From the NCBI GenBank assembly GCA_946479725.1, contig CAMLHB010000124.1, positions 1 through 7,006 of the forward strand: 7,006 nucleotides of DNA, read 5' to 3'. The stretch comes from an uncultured Actinomycetes bacterium (GTDB lineage: Bacteria > Actinomycetota > Thermoleophilia > Solirubrobacterales > 70-9). Both the position numbers and the translations under genes were made by a program. This document shows positions 1 through 6,244 of the stretch, piece by piece. The notes below the pieces were generated by a model, which searched no databases, was not told the DNA's origin, and saw nothing but the letters and a program-made list of their open reading frames with translations. Positions within the stretch are counted from its first letter, which is position 1; every line of letters begins with the position of its first letter.

Positions 1-1422
1 CTGCAGCGTCACAAAGCGCTCCTCGGTCAGCTCGTACACCGCGTAGGCCGGGCCCTCGCGGGTGTTGCCGGAGTCCTTGACGCCGCCGTAAGGCTGCTGG
101 TCGGTGCGGAAGGTCGGGACCTCGTTGATCAGGACACCGCCGAACTCGAGGGTGCGGCCGGCCTGCAGACCGCGGCCGATGTCGCGGGTGAAGACGCCGG
201 CCTGGAGGCCGAACTTGGAGTCGTTGGCGAGGCGCAGGGCCTCGTCGAAGTCGGCGAAGGTGTCGATCGTCGCCACCGGGCCGAAGATCTCCTCGCACCA
301 GACCTTGGCCTGTTTCGGCGGCGCCTTCAGCAGGGTCGGCGCCAGGCAACGGCCCTCGTCGACCAGCTCGCCGCCGGTCAAGAGCTCGGCTCCGCCGGAG
401 ACCGCCTCGTCGACCCACTCCTTCACCCGGTCGCGGTCGTCCGGGGTGATCAGCGGCCCCACATCGGTGCCCTCGTCGAGCGGGTCGCCGACCGTCAGCT
501 TCTCGACGTTGGCGACCAGCCGAGCGGTGAAGTCCTCGGCGACGGCCTCGTGGACGAGGATCCGCTGGATCGAGATGCAGCTCTGGCCGGCATGGGAGAA
601 GGCGTGAATCTGGGCTTTGTCGGCGGCCGCCTCCCAGTCGCCGTCGTCGTTGACGATCAGCGGCGCGTTGGAGCCGAGCTCCAGGTTCACCTTCTTGTGC
701 GGGACCTTGGAGCGGATGTCCCAGCCGACCGGCGCCGAGCCGGTGAAGGTGATCGCCTTGGTCAGCGGGTGCTCGACGATCGTGTTGCCGACCTTCGAGC
801 CTGGCCCGGGGACGACGGACAGCCAGTTCTCCGGCAGCCCCGCCTCGACCAGGACCTCGGCCAGCTTCAGGGCCGAGATCGGGGTCTGCCCGGCCGGCTT
901 GAGGACGACCGCGTTGCCGGCGGCGATCGCCGGGCCGAGCTTGTGGGCGACGAGGTTGAGCGGGAAGTTGAAGGGGCTGATTGCGCCGACGACCCCGTAG
1001 GGGACCCGCAGCATCACCCCGAGCTTGCCGGCGCCGGCCGCGGCGGCGTCCATCGGCACCGTGCCGCCGGTCAGCTTGCGTGCCTCGACGGCGGAGAACT
1101 CGAGCGTAGAAACGCAGCGTTCGGCCTCGACCGTCGCCGTCTTGATCGGCTTGCCGGCCTCGGCGGCGATCGTCCCCGCCAGCTCGTCGCGGCGCTCGGC
1201 GACCAGCTCAGCGGCGCGCTTGAGCACGGCGGCGCGCTTGTGCTGGGGGAAGTCGACCTCCTCGAAGGCCGCGTGGGCGGCCTCGATCGCCCGCTCGGCG
1301 AGCGCTTCGTCCCCCTGCGCGACCCGGCCGACGACGCTGCCGTCGTAGGGGCTCTTCACCTCGCTCCACTCGCCGGTCTCGGTCCACTCACCGGCGACGA
1401 GGAGCTTGTGGTCGGCTGCCAT
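1..1422 (-). CDS. Aldehyde dehydrogenase, NAD(P)+-dependent (3' end cut by window edge)
   Basis: This enzyme oxidises an aldehyde to the carboxylic acid with NAD(P)+ in the cytoplasm; the substrate cannot be read from sequence. The 474 visible codons run in frame to base 1, and since the family is usually about 475-500 residues only the last few are missing. Family landmarks are in order: the oxyanion Asn152 in SPFNFPLNL, an AAGNAVVLKPA stretch, the cofactor-side FTGSAPVGW, general base Glu248 in LELGSNAP, nucleophile Cys282 in GQSCISIQR, and EEIFGPV near residue 378. The catalytic set is intact. The SPFNFPLNL and GQSCISIQR style resembles the lactaldehyde/phosphonoacetaldehyde/non-phosphorylating GAPDH-like branch more than betaine aldehyde dehydrogenases, but this is inference. 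The ATG at 1422 gives the usual N-terminus (LLVAGEW) and is preceded by TGAGGTG, a purine-rich site unusually close to the start. The gene is divergent from the SpoIID gene. Confidence 0.93.
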   Translation of the reverse strand, partial: MAADHKLLVAGEWTETGEWSEVKSPYDGSVVGRVAQGDEALAERAIEAAHAAFEEVDFPQHKRAAVLKRAAELVAERRDELAGTIAAEAGKPIKTATVEAERCVSTLEFSAVEARKLTGGTVPMDAAAAGAGKLGVMLRVPYGVVGAISPFNFPLNLVAHKLGPAIAAGNAVVLKPAGQTPISALKLAEVLVEAGLPENWLSVVPGPGSKVGNTIVEHPLTKAITFTGSAPVGWDIRSKVPHKKVNLELGSNAPLIVNDDGDWEAAADKAQIHAFSHAGQSCISIQRILVHEAVAEDFTARLVANVEKLTVGDPLDEGTDVGPLITPDDRDRVKEWVDEAVSGGAELLTGGELVDEGRCLAPTLLKAPPKQAKVWCEEIFGPVATIDTFADFDEALRLANDSKFGLQAGVFTRDIGRGLQAGRTLEFGGVLINEVPTFRTDQQPYGGVKDSGNTREGPAYAVYELTEERFVTLQ

Positions 1423-1488
1423 CACCTCAGGTTACGACCCCGGGCGTGCAGGCCGCTACTCCGCAACGTTGAATCTGTTGGCCTAGAG
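1423..1488. promoter_or_regulatory. Divergent intergenic region between the aldehyde dehydrogenase and SpoIID genes
   Basis: These 66 bp separate two divergent starts, so promoters for both genes must lie here or inside the opposite coding region. I could not find a convincing -35/-10 pair in either direction. It contains the short palindromes CCCGGG and AACGTT and is somewhat less GC-rich than its flanks. The promoter assignment rests on gene geometry only. Confidence 0.35.
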
Positions 1489-2652
1489 ATGTCCAAGGTC
1501 GTGAAAGCACTCGGCGTCCTTTGTCCCCGCATACCGGGGACAACTCGGTTCGCACTTCTGTGCGGATTGCTGCTTTCCCTCGTCTACCCGCTTGGGGCCC
1601 AAGCCAGCGTCAGCTGGATCGTCCACGGGCGCGGCTTCGGCCACGGGGTCGGGATGAGCGCCTACGGCGCCTACGGCTATGCCGAACACGGCAAGAGCTA
1701 CCGCTTCATCCTCGGCCACTACTACACCGGGACCAGCCTCGGCACGGTGCAGAAGGCGCGCGTCGTCCGCGTCCTCCTCGACATCTCCCCCGGCGACGTC
1801 GGCTTCAGCGGCGCCACCAGCGCTTGCGGCGAGCGGCTCGACCCCGGCCGCAGCTACGAGGCGCACCGCAACGGCAACACAGTGCGGCTGCGCACGAGCG
1901 GCGGCAAGACGCTCGCCGACTGCGGGCGGAAGCTGCGCGCGGCCGGTGCCGGCAAGGTCACGATCGCCGGCCACGGCACCTACCGCGGCGCCCTGGAGAC
2001 GGTGCCGACCGAAAGCCAGGCCGGCTCGCTGAACGTCGTCAACGCCCTGGCGCTGGAGCAGTACGTGAAAGGGGTGATGCCGAACGAGGTGCCGCCCTCC
2101 TGGCCGATCGAGGAGCTGAAGGCCCAGGCGGTGGCGGTGCGCTCGATCGCCCTCACCGGTGACGTCGGCGGCAACGGCTTCGACCTCTACTCCGACACCC
2201 GCAGCCAGGTCTACGGCGGGCTGGAAACCGAGTACGACCGCACCAACGCCGCCGTCGCCGCCACCCGCGGCCAGGTCGTCACCTACGGCGGCGACGTCGC
2301 CCAGACGCTCTACTCGGCCTGCTCGGGCGGCCACACCGAGAGCGCCGTCAACGTCTTCGGCTCCCCGGTTCCCTACCTGGTCGGCGTCCCCGACCCCTAC
2401 GACTACTACTGCCCGCTGCACAAATGGACGCTCGACTTCAGCGGCTCGGAAATCAGCTCCCGCCTCGGCGCCTACCTGAAGGGGAAGCTGAGACAGGTGG
2501 TGATCACCAAGACCGGCGTCTCGCCGCGGATCATCAGCGCGACCCTGGTCGGGACCGGCGGCAACTCCACCGTCACCGGGTCGGAGCTATCGGCCGCGCT
2601 CGGCGGCTACGACACCTGGATGACCTTCCAGAAGGTCGTCAGCGGCCGCTAG
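1489..2652 (+). CDS. Secreted SpoIID/LytB-domain protein (putative peptidoglycan glycan-strand lytic enzyme)
   Basis: This 387-residue exported protein has a SpoIID/LytB (stage II sporulation protein D) domain. Characterised SpoIID enzymes are lytic transglycosylases that cut peptidoglycan strands stripped of stem peptides. Residues 20-39 form a signal peptide: Arg20, a leucine-rich core, then an AQA-S cleavage-like site near 39/40. A glycine/histidine-rich motif (HGRGFGHGVGMSAYGAYGYA) follows at 46-65. The core runs from about 180 to 320: LALEQYVKGVMPNEVP with the likely catalytic acid Glu200, KAQAVAVRS at 211-219, RSQVYGG at 238-244, CSGGHTE at 278-284 and PDPYDYYCPLHKWT at 301-314. Cys278, His282, Cys308 and His311 could form a metal site, which is inference. 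Open frame extends 313 codons upstream, but that is antisense to the aldehyde dehydrogenase; the ATG at 1489 places the signal peptide correctly. Its Shine-Dalgarno is weak. The stop overlaps that of the convergent CrtC-like gene. Confidence 0.9.
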   Translation: MSKVVKALGVLCPRIPGTTRFALLCGLLLSLVYPLGAQASVSWIVHGRGFGHGVGMSAYGAYGYAEHGKSYRFILGHYYTGTSLGTVQKARVVRVLLDISPGDVGFSGATSACGERLDPGRSYEAHRNGNTVRLRTSGGKTLADCGRKLRAAGAGKVTIAGHGTYRGALETVPTESQAGSLNVVNALALEQYVKGVMPNEVPPSWPIEELKAQAVAVRSIALTGDVGGNGFDLYSDTRSQVYGGLETEYDRTNAAVAATRGQVVTYGGDVAQTLYSACSGGHTESAVNVFGSPVPYLVGVPDPYDYYCPLHKWTLDFSGSEISSRLGAYLKGKLRQVVITKTGVSPRIISATLVGTGGNSTVTGSELSAALGGYDTWMTFQKVVSGR

Positions 2653-3638
2653 CCGTCGGAATACGGCTGGATTGGGATGCCGTGGTCGGTCTCTCGCATC
2701 CCTAGCTCGTAGGCGCCGCCGCCGGGGAGGGTGAGCTGGCGGGGTGGCAGGCCAGGGCGTTCGACGGTCAGCTCGAGGTCGGCGACCGAGCAGTTGACGG
2801 TGTTGTGCTCGGGGCCGGCGGGGTCGGCGTAGACCCAGCCGACGAAATCCTTCTCGGGGGCGGTGACGCGGCCGTGGACGACGATCTCCCTGCCGGGCAG
2901 GGAGAAGCTGCAGACCGTCGGCTGCTCCTCGATCCGGACCGAACGGATCGCGCCGAGGCCACCGAGGCGGTGCGCCTCGCCTTCGAGGACCAGCATCCCG
3001 GAGGGGATCCAAGGGCTGACCCGGGAGCCGAGGCGGACGCGGGCGGCGCCGGCGTCGAAGTAGGTGCTGGGAGCGTCGGGGAAGCCGGTGCCCTCGAGCC
3101 AGACCCAGCGCTCGGCGTGCTCGGTCCCCCAGTTGTGGCCGATCATCCCCGGCCAGCCGCTCAGCTCGTAGGAGTCCTCGCCGATCGTCAGCCGGCCTTC
3201 GAAGCGGGCGTCGGGGAAGGGGGCGAGGAACTTGGTCTTCGGCAGCGGCGCCCTGTAGAGCCAGTCGGCCGGCAGGTACTTGCAGGGCTCGGCGTCGCCG
3301 CTGAAGGTGAACGACCAGGCGGCGCTGAGCGCCTCGGTGTCGACCGAGCCCTCGGCGCGGCCGGGGCCGATCTCGGCGTCGGCGACGCGGATCCAGGAAC
3401 CGGCCGGCGTCGACAGCTCCGCCGCCGGCACCGTCACCTTGGTCGCCCGCGGCCCCGCCGCCTCGCGGTCGAAGAGGCAGAACCAGATCGAGGCGTTGGG
3501 CTCGGCGCCCGGGCGCTTGTGGACGGTGTGGCGGATCCACACCCCCTGCCCCCCGTCCGGCCGGCAGGCCTTGATGTAGAAGCTCTCGTAGTGGCCGGCC
3601 TTGGCGGCGACCTGCGGGAACCGCGCCCGTTCCTCCAT
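2649..3638 (-). CDS. CrtC/AttH/tocopherol-cyclase-like lipocalin-fold protein, function unknown
   Basis: This is a 329-residue protein with no signal peptide or membrane segment. The best landmark is GWPGMIGHNWGTEHAERWVW at 161-180, which matches the W-P-G-M-x-G-H-x-W-G signature of the CrtC/AttH/tocopherol cyclase-like group. That fold is two lipocalin-like barrels, and characterised members act on carotenoids or prenyl lipids (carotenoid 1,2-hydratase, tocopherol cyclase). The N-terminal HYESFYIKA (16-24) and GVWIRHTVHKRP (32-43) fit the start of such proteins. No carotenoid or quinone gene is nearby, so the substrate is unknown and a hydratase or cyclase label would be a guess. The ATG at 3638 follows a GGGGG run with no good Shine-Dalgarno. 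The gene lies 57 bp downstream of a winged-helix regulator on the same strand, with a 40-bp palindrome between them whose centre is about 37 bp from the start codon. It is likely co-transcribed with the regulator, controlled at the palindrome, or both. Confidence 0.8.
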   Translation of the reverse strand: MEERARFPQVAAKAGHYESFYIKACRPDGGQGVWIRHTVHKRPGAEPNASIWFCLFDREAAGPRATKVTVPAAELSTPAGSWIRVADAEIGPGRAEGSVDTEALSAAWSFTFSGDAEPCKYLPADWLYRAPLPKTKFLAPFPDARFEGRLTIGEDSYELSGWPGMIGHNWGTEHAERWVWLEGTGFPDAPSTYFDAGAARVRLGSRVSPWIPSGMLVLEGEAHRLGGLGAIRSVRIEEQPTVCSFSLPGREIVVHGRVTAPEKDFVGWVYADPAGPEHNTVNCSVADLELTVERPGLPPRQLTLPGGGAYELGMRETDHGIPIQPYSDG

Positions 3639-3655
3639 CCCCCAACTCTAAGTGC

Positions 3656-3695
3656 GTGTCGCTTTATGCGCCCATATGGACGCATAAAGCGACAC
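3656..3695. repeat. Nearly perfect 40-bp palindrome between the regulator and CrtC-like genes
   Basis: The arms GTGTCGCTTTATGCG (3656-3670) and CGCATAAAGCGACAC (3681-3695) are perfect 15-bp inverted repeats. The centre is CCATATGG (3672-3679), itself a perfect palindrome, flanked by one C/A mismatch pair (3671/3680). That gives 19 of 20 symmetric base pairs. The right arm abuts the stop codon of the regulator, and the left arm ends 17 bp before the CrtC-like start. It is much richer in A/T than its surroundings. No T-run follows it on either strand, so a classical intrinsic terminator is not supported. It could be a dimeric-repressor operator, an intercistronic mRNA hairpin, or a copy of a dispersed palindromic element. 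Confidence 0.85.
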
Positions 3696-4343
3696 TCAGT
3701 CGTCGCCGCGCAGCGGCGGTGGTGGCGGCGACTCGAACCCCAGCATCGCCACCGTCGCCGGGATCACCTCCTCGCCCGAGGCGGCGAGCCGGTCGCGGGC
3801 GTCATGGCGGATCTGGGTCAGGTCCGCGAAGGTGGCGGCGAGCGCGGCGATCACTTCCCCCCAGGCCCGTTCGTCGAGCTGCATCGGCATCCAGGTCAGG
3901 TGGCGGTCGGCGCGGGCGTCGAAGGTGTCCTCGTGGATCGCCCGGTCGGCCCGCGCCACCATCCCCTGCAGGGAGATCCGCGAGAGGCGGCGGCGGTCCG
4001 AGCGCGCCATCTCTTCGAATTCGCGGTCGTTGATGTAGACGCGGGCGAGGCCGCGGTAGACGTGCTCGACCGCGCCGCGGCGGGGGATCGATTCGATCAC
4101 CTGCAGGCAGCCTTCCTTCTCCAGCTCGCGGAAGTGGTAGGAGGCGAGCGAGAGCGCCTGCTGGTAGCTGCTGTAGTGCTGCTTCGGAATCAGCCCTTCC
4201 TCGACGAACTGGCTGGGGCTGCGCGGTCCTTCGTTGAGGACTTCGAGGATCCGCACCCGCAGCGGGTGCTTGAGCACATTGCAGATCGTCTCGCTGGGCG
4301 TCTTCTCCTCGCGCTTCTTCCCCTCGTCCCCCGTCTCTGCCAT
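3696..4343 (-). CDS. ArsR-like winged helix-turn-helix transcriptional regulator
   Basis: This 215-residue cytoplasmic DNA-binding protein has a winged helix-turn-helix at about 18-100. ETICNVLKHPLRVRILEVL (18-36) is the ArsR-type first helix pair with the HPLR signature. SPSQFVEEG (42-50) begins the next helix, and SLASYHFRELEKEGCLQVI (65-83) is the recognition helix followed by the wing, ending in RRGAVEHVYR at 89-98. No cysteine metal-sensing motif is visible, so metal response is not suggested. The C-terminal half (100-200) is helical, with paired basic and acidic residues, and probably mediates dimerisation or ligand sensing. The tail holds five prolines. The frame stays open to an ATG at 4409, which would add 22 residues, but the ATG at 4343 has AAAGGG upstream and starts before a charged linker, so I prefer it. 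The gene is followed directly by the 40-bp palindrome and the CrtC-like gene, its most plausible target. Confidence 0.85.
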   Translation of the reverse strand: MAETGDEGKKREEKTPSETICNVLKHPLRVRILEVLNEGPRSPSQFVEEGLIPKQHYSSYQQALSLASYHFRELEKEGCLQVIESIPRRGAVEHVYRGLARVYINDREFEEMARSDRRRLSRISLQGMVARADRAIHEDTFDARADRHLTWMPMQLDERAWGEVIAALAATFADLTQIRHDARDRLAASGEEVIPATVAMLGFESPPPPPLRGDD

Positions 4344-4419
4344 CCCCAGGCCCTTTCGATTGATCGACTCCACGGCAGCGATCACGATAGGGCATAAATG
4401 CTCGGACATAGCGGGAAAA

Positions 4420-4429
4420 TGGCTAGCCA
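4420..4429. promoter_or_regulatory. Short perfect palindrome upstream of the regulator gene, possible operator
   Basis: TGGCTAGCCA is a perfect 10-bp palindrome about 80 bp upstream of the preferred regulator start at 4343 and about 10 bp upstream of the alternative start at 4409. It could be an autoregulatory operator. A 10-bp palindrome also arises by chance, so support is weak. Confidence 0.2.
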
Positions 4430-4577
4430 GAGCCCTTTACTGAGCCCAGTCGAAGTAATAGGAACCGATATGTCGCCGAGAAGGACGCTTCCGGCGCGGG
4501 AAGGGGGTGATGCGTATGCAGTTCAGCGGATGCGGCCACGCCTATCCCGCCACCTCGATCCATAAGGGTGGCTGAGG

Positions 4578-4625
4578 CCTGACAGTCACCGCCCCGATGC
4601 AGCACCGATCGGCGGGGCGGTCAGG
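4578..4625 (-). terminator. GC-rich stem-loop downstream of ychF, possible terminator
   Basis: CCGCCCCG (4589-4596) pairs perfectly with CGGGGCGG (4613-4620) around a 16-nt loop. Outside a six-base bulge (4583-4588), CCTGA (4578-4582) pairs with TCAGG (4621-4625). It starts 26 bp past the ychF stop codon in the direction of ychF transcription. No T-tract follows, so it would be a GC-rich hairpin terminator or an mRNA 3'-end stabiliser rather than a textbook intrinsic terminator. Confidence 0.5.
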
Positions 4626-4658
4626 TCTGCGCTGCTCCAGCGCCCGGCACTCAGACCT
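4623..4658 (-). other. Second stem-loop spanning the ychF stop codon
   Basis: AGGTCTG (4623-4629) is perfectly complementary to CAGACCT (4652-4658). Enclosed is a tight hairpin, GCGCTG (4629-4634) with CAGCGC (4638-4643) around a 3-nt loop; the two stems overlap at one base. The outer stem includes the ychF stop codon (4651-4653). Bases 4623-4625 are also used by the neighbouring stem-loop, so the two outer stems compete. Confidence 0.45.
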
Positions 4659-5724
4659 TGATCGTGATCACGTCGCCGTCCTGGACGAGGTAGTCGCGCC
4701 CCTCGATCCGCAGTTGCCCCTTGTCACGGGCCGGGGCGTAGCCGCCGCAGGCGACCAGCTGCTCCCAGCCGATCACCTCGGCTTTGACGAACGCTTCCAT
4801 GATCTCCGTATGAATGGTTCCTGCCGCTTCCAGAGCGGTGGCGCCGCGGTGCAGCGGGCGGGCGACGGCCTCCTTGTCCTCGCCCGCGGTGAAGAAGGTG
4901 ATCAGCTCCAGGAGGTCGTAGGCGGCGCGGACCAGGCGGGCGAGACCCGAGCCCTCGACCCCGTAGGACTCGCGCATCTCCTCCGCTTCGGCGGGGTCGA
5001 GCTCGGACAGCTCGGCCTCGATCCGGGCGCTGACCGCGACGACCCCGGCGCCGATCGCGTTGGCGTGGGAGACGACCGATTCCGGCGGGGCGGCGTCGCC
5101 CTCGTCGACGTTGGCGACGTAGAGGATCGGCTTGGTCGTCAGCGCCTGCAGATTCTGGACCGCGTGCGGCGCCCCTTCCGGCACCGGAATCGAGCGCGCC
5201 GGGCGGCCGGCGGCGAGCGCCTCGTGCACCGCCTGCAGCCACTCGTGCTCGACCTGCGCTTCGTTGTCCCCCGACTTCGCCTGCTTGCCGACGCGGCCGA
5301 GCCGCCGCTCGACCTGGTCGTAGTCGGCGAGCACCAGCTCGGTCTCGATCGTCTCGATGTCGGCCAGCGGGTCGACGCGGCCGTCGGGGTGCGGCACGTC
5401 GGATTCGGTGTGGCAGCGGACTACGTGGCAGATCGCGTCGGTCTCGCGGATCGAGGCGAGGAACTGGTTGCCGAGCCCCTCGCCTTCGGAGGCCCCTTTG
5501 ACCAGACCGGCGATGTCGTGGAAGTCGATTTTCGCCGGCACCCGCTCACTGCTCTTGACCGTCGCCGCGACCTGCTCCAGCCGCTCGTCCGGGACCTGGG
5601 CGACGGCGACGTTCGGCTCGATCGTCGTGAACGGGTAGTCGCCCATCTGGGCGCCGCCCTTGGTCAGGGCGTTGAAGAGGGTCGACTTGCCGGCGTTCGG
5701 CAGCCCGACGATCCCGACCTTCAC
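4651..5724 (-). CDS. ychF: Redox-regulated ATPase YchF (Obg-like P-loop ATPase)
   Basis: This 357-residue P-loop protein belongs to the TRAFAC class, Obg family, and hydrolyses ATP rather than GTP. It is ribosome-associated and linked to stress and redox responses in other bacteria. The N-terminal G domain shows the Walker A GLPNAGKST (7-15), the DIAGLVKGASEGEGLGNQF segment (70-88) almost unchanged from the family, and NVDE (205-208) in place of the GTPase NKxD, which is the family's signature of adenine preference. An insert of helical, coiled-coil character lies at about 120-175. The C-terminal TGS-like domain covers roughly 275-357 and ends RDYLVQDGDVITIKV, close to the typical family end. 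Length is slightly below the usual 360-365. The start is a GTG at 5724 giving MKVGIVGLPN, with a strong GGGAGGGG site. It sits 16 bp downstream of the PAP2 gene, so they probably share a transcript. Confidence 0.97.
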   Translation of the reverse strand: MKVGIVGLPNAGKSTLFNALTKGGAQMGDYPFTTIEPNVAVAQVPDERLEQVAATVKSSERVPAKIDFHDIAGLVKGASEGEGLGNQFLASIRETDAICHVVRCHTESDVPHPDGRVDPLADIETIETELVLADYDQVERRLGRVGKQAKSGDNEAQVEHEWLQAVHEALAAGRPARSIPVPEGAPHAVQNLQALTTKPILYVANVDEGDAAPPESVVSHANAIGAGVVAVSARIEAELSELDPAEAEEMRESYGVEGSGLARLVRAAYDLLELITFFTAGEDKEAVARPLHRGATALEAAGTIHTEIMEAFVKAEVIGWEQLVACGGYAPARDKGQLRIEGRDYLVQDGDVITIKV

Positions 5725-5728
5725 CGCG

Positions 5729-5736
5729 CCCCTCCC
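5729..5736 (-). promoter_or_regulatory. Shine-Dalgarno site that sets the GTG start of ychF
   Basis: On the minus strand GGGAGGGG lies with six bases between its GGAGG core and the GTG at 5724. It is the clearest ribosome binding site in the window and supports the GTG start. The nearby ATG triplets at 5743-5737 are in another frame and hit a stop after seven codons. Confidence 0.75.
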
Positions 5737-5740
5737 ATGC

Positions 5741-6235
5741 TCATGAGGGGAGCGGCACGATCAGGCCGAGGAGGAGGCCGAGGACGGCGCCGGCGAGGAC
5801 GTCGGACGGGTAGTGCATGCCGAGGTAGGGGCGGCCGAGCGAGAGCGCGGTGGCGACCAGGAAGGCGCCGGCCATCGCCGGGTCGACCCGGACCATCGCC
5901 GTCGCCACCGCGAAGGAGGAGGTCGCGTGGGCGGAGGGGAAGCTGAGCGAGCTGGGGGCGCCGCCGAGTGGCGGCAGGCCCTCGAGCACCGGCCGCGGCC
6001 GCTTGACGATCAGCTTGATCGCGTAGTTGAGGCCGATCGCGAGGGGGCCGAGCAGGGCGCAGACCAGCCACTGCTCCCAGCGCGAGCTGTCGATCGCGAC
6101 CAGGACAAGGCCGAGGATGAGCCAGATCAGACCGTTGTTGCCGACCTTGCCGAGGGCGACGGCGGCGCTCTCGACCCCGCGGGTGTGCCCGTGGGTGCGC
6201 ATCCAGCGCAGCAGCTTCAGGTCAAGTTCCTGCAT
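5741..6235 (-). CDS. PAP2-family membrane phosphatase (lipid phosphate phosphatase)
   Basis: This 164-residue integral membrane protein is of the type-2 phosphatidic acid phosphatase superfamily. Such enzymes hydrolyse lipid phosphates or diphosphates, such as undecaprenyl diphosphate or phosphatidylglycerol phosphate, with the active site facing outward. All three motifs are present: Lys74-x6-Arg81-Pro82, Pro100-Ser-Ala-His103 (PSAH for the usual PSGH), and Arg135-x5-His141-x3-Asp145. The nucleophile (His141) and acid (His103) are intact; motif 3 reads GR instead of SR. Hydrophobic segments lie near 35-50, 56-76, 104-114, 120-133 and 146-161. The frame is open 179 codons further upstream, but that stretch is antisense to the BtrH-like gene and polar. 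The ATG at 6235 gives a normal N-terminus but has no Shine-Dalgarno, suggesting a leaderless or short-leader mRNA. It is followed by ychF after 16 bp. The specific lipid substrate cannot be told. Confidence 0.9.
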   Translation of the reverse strand: MQELDLKLLRWMRTHGHTRGVESAAVALGKVGNNGLIWLILGLVLVAIDSSRWEQWLVCALLGPLAIGLNYAIKLIVKRPRPVLEGLPPLGGAPSSLSFPSAHATSSFAVATAMVRVDPAMAGAFLVATALSLGRPYLGMHYPSDVLAGAVLGLLLGLIVPLPS

Positions 6236-6244
6236 GGCGCGGGA

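Larger units (their letters stand above)
4344..4650. other. Intergenic region of about 300 bp between ychF and the regulator gene
   Basis: This is the longest stretch without a clear gene, and it must contain the regulator's promoter unless that gene is read through from ychF. It is visibly less GC-rich than the coding sequence. I see a 10-bp palindrome at 4420-4429, a GCATAAATGC element at 4392-4401 that shares GCATAAA with the 40-bp palindrome, and stem-loops at the right end behind ychF. Short open frames exist: a 21-residue plus-strand frame at 4510-4575 after AGGGGGTG, and a 60-residue minus-strand frame at 4423-4605. None has recognisable protein character. I recognise no riboswitch or tRNA. 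Confidence 0.6.

Noticed and set aside
550..1488. A 313-codon upstream extension of the SpoIID reading frame on the plus strand
   Set aside because: It lies antisense to the aldehyde dehydrogenase, whose catalytic motifs are all intact. The extension would bury the signal peptide in the middle of the protein. Long antisense open frames are expected at this GC content.
3656..3695. The 40-bp palindrome as a classical Rho-independent terminator
   Set aside because: No run of T follows on either strand, and the stem is A/T-rich in its middle. An operator, intercistronic hairpin or repeat fits better.
3639..3698. The palindrome as a terminal inverted repeat of an insertion sequence remnant
   Set aside because: There is no transposase fragment and no clear target-site duplication on its flanks, and the flanking genes are intact.
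2805..4397. A 530-codon plus-strand open frame across the CrtC-like and regulator genes
   Set aside because: It runs antisense to two genes with recognisable motifs and translates the 40-bp palindrome. Its composition is the Gly/Ala/Arg/Asp/Val mix of a GC-rich shadow frame.
4344..4409. The ATG at 4409 as the regulator's start
   Set aside because: It lacks a Shine-Dalgarno, while the ATG at 4343 has AAAGGG upstream and gives a normal length. The longer form is not excluded.
4597..5946. A 449-codon plus-strand open frame over ychF
   Set aside because: It is antisense to ychF, has no recognisable motif, and ends in an arginine/glycine-rich low-complexity tail typical of shadow frames.
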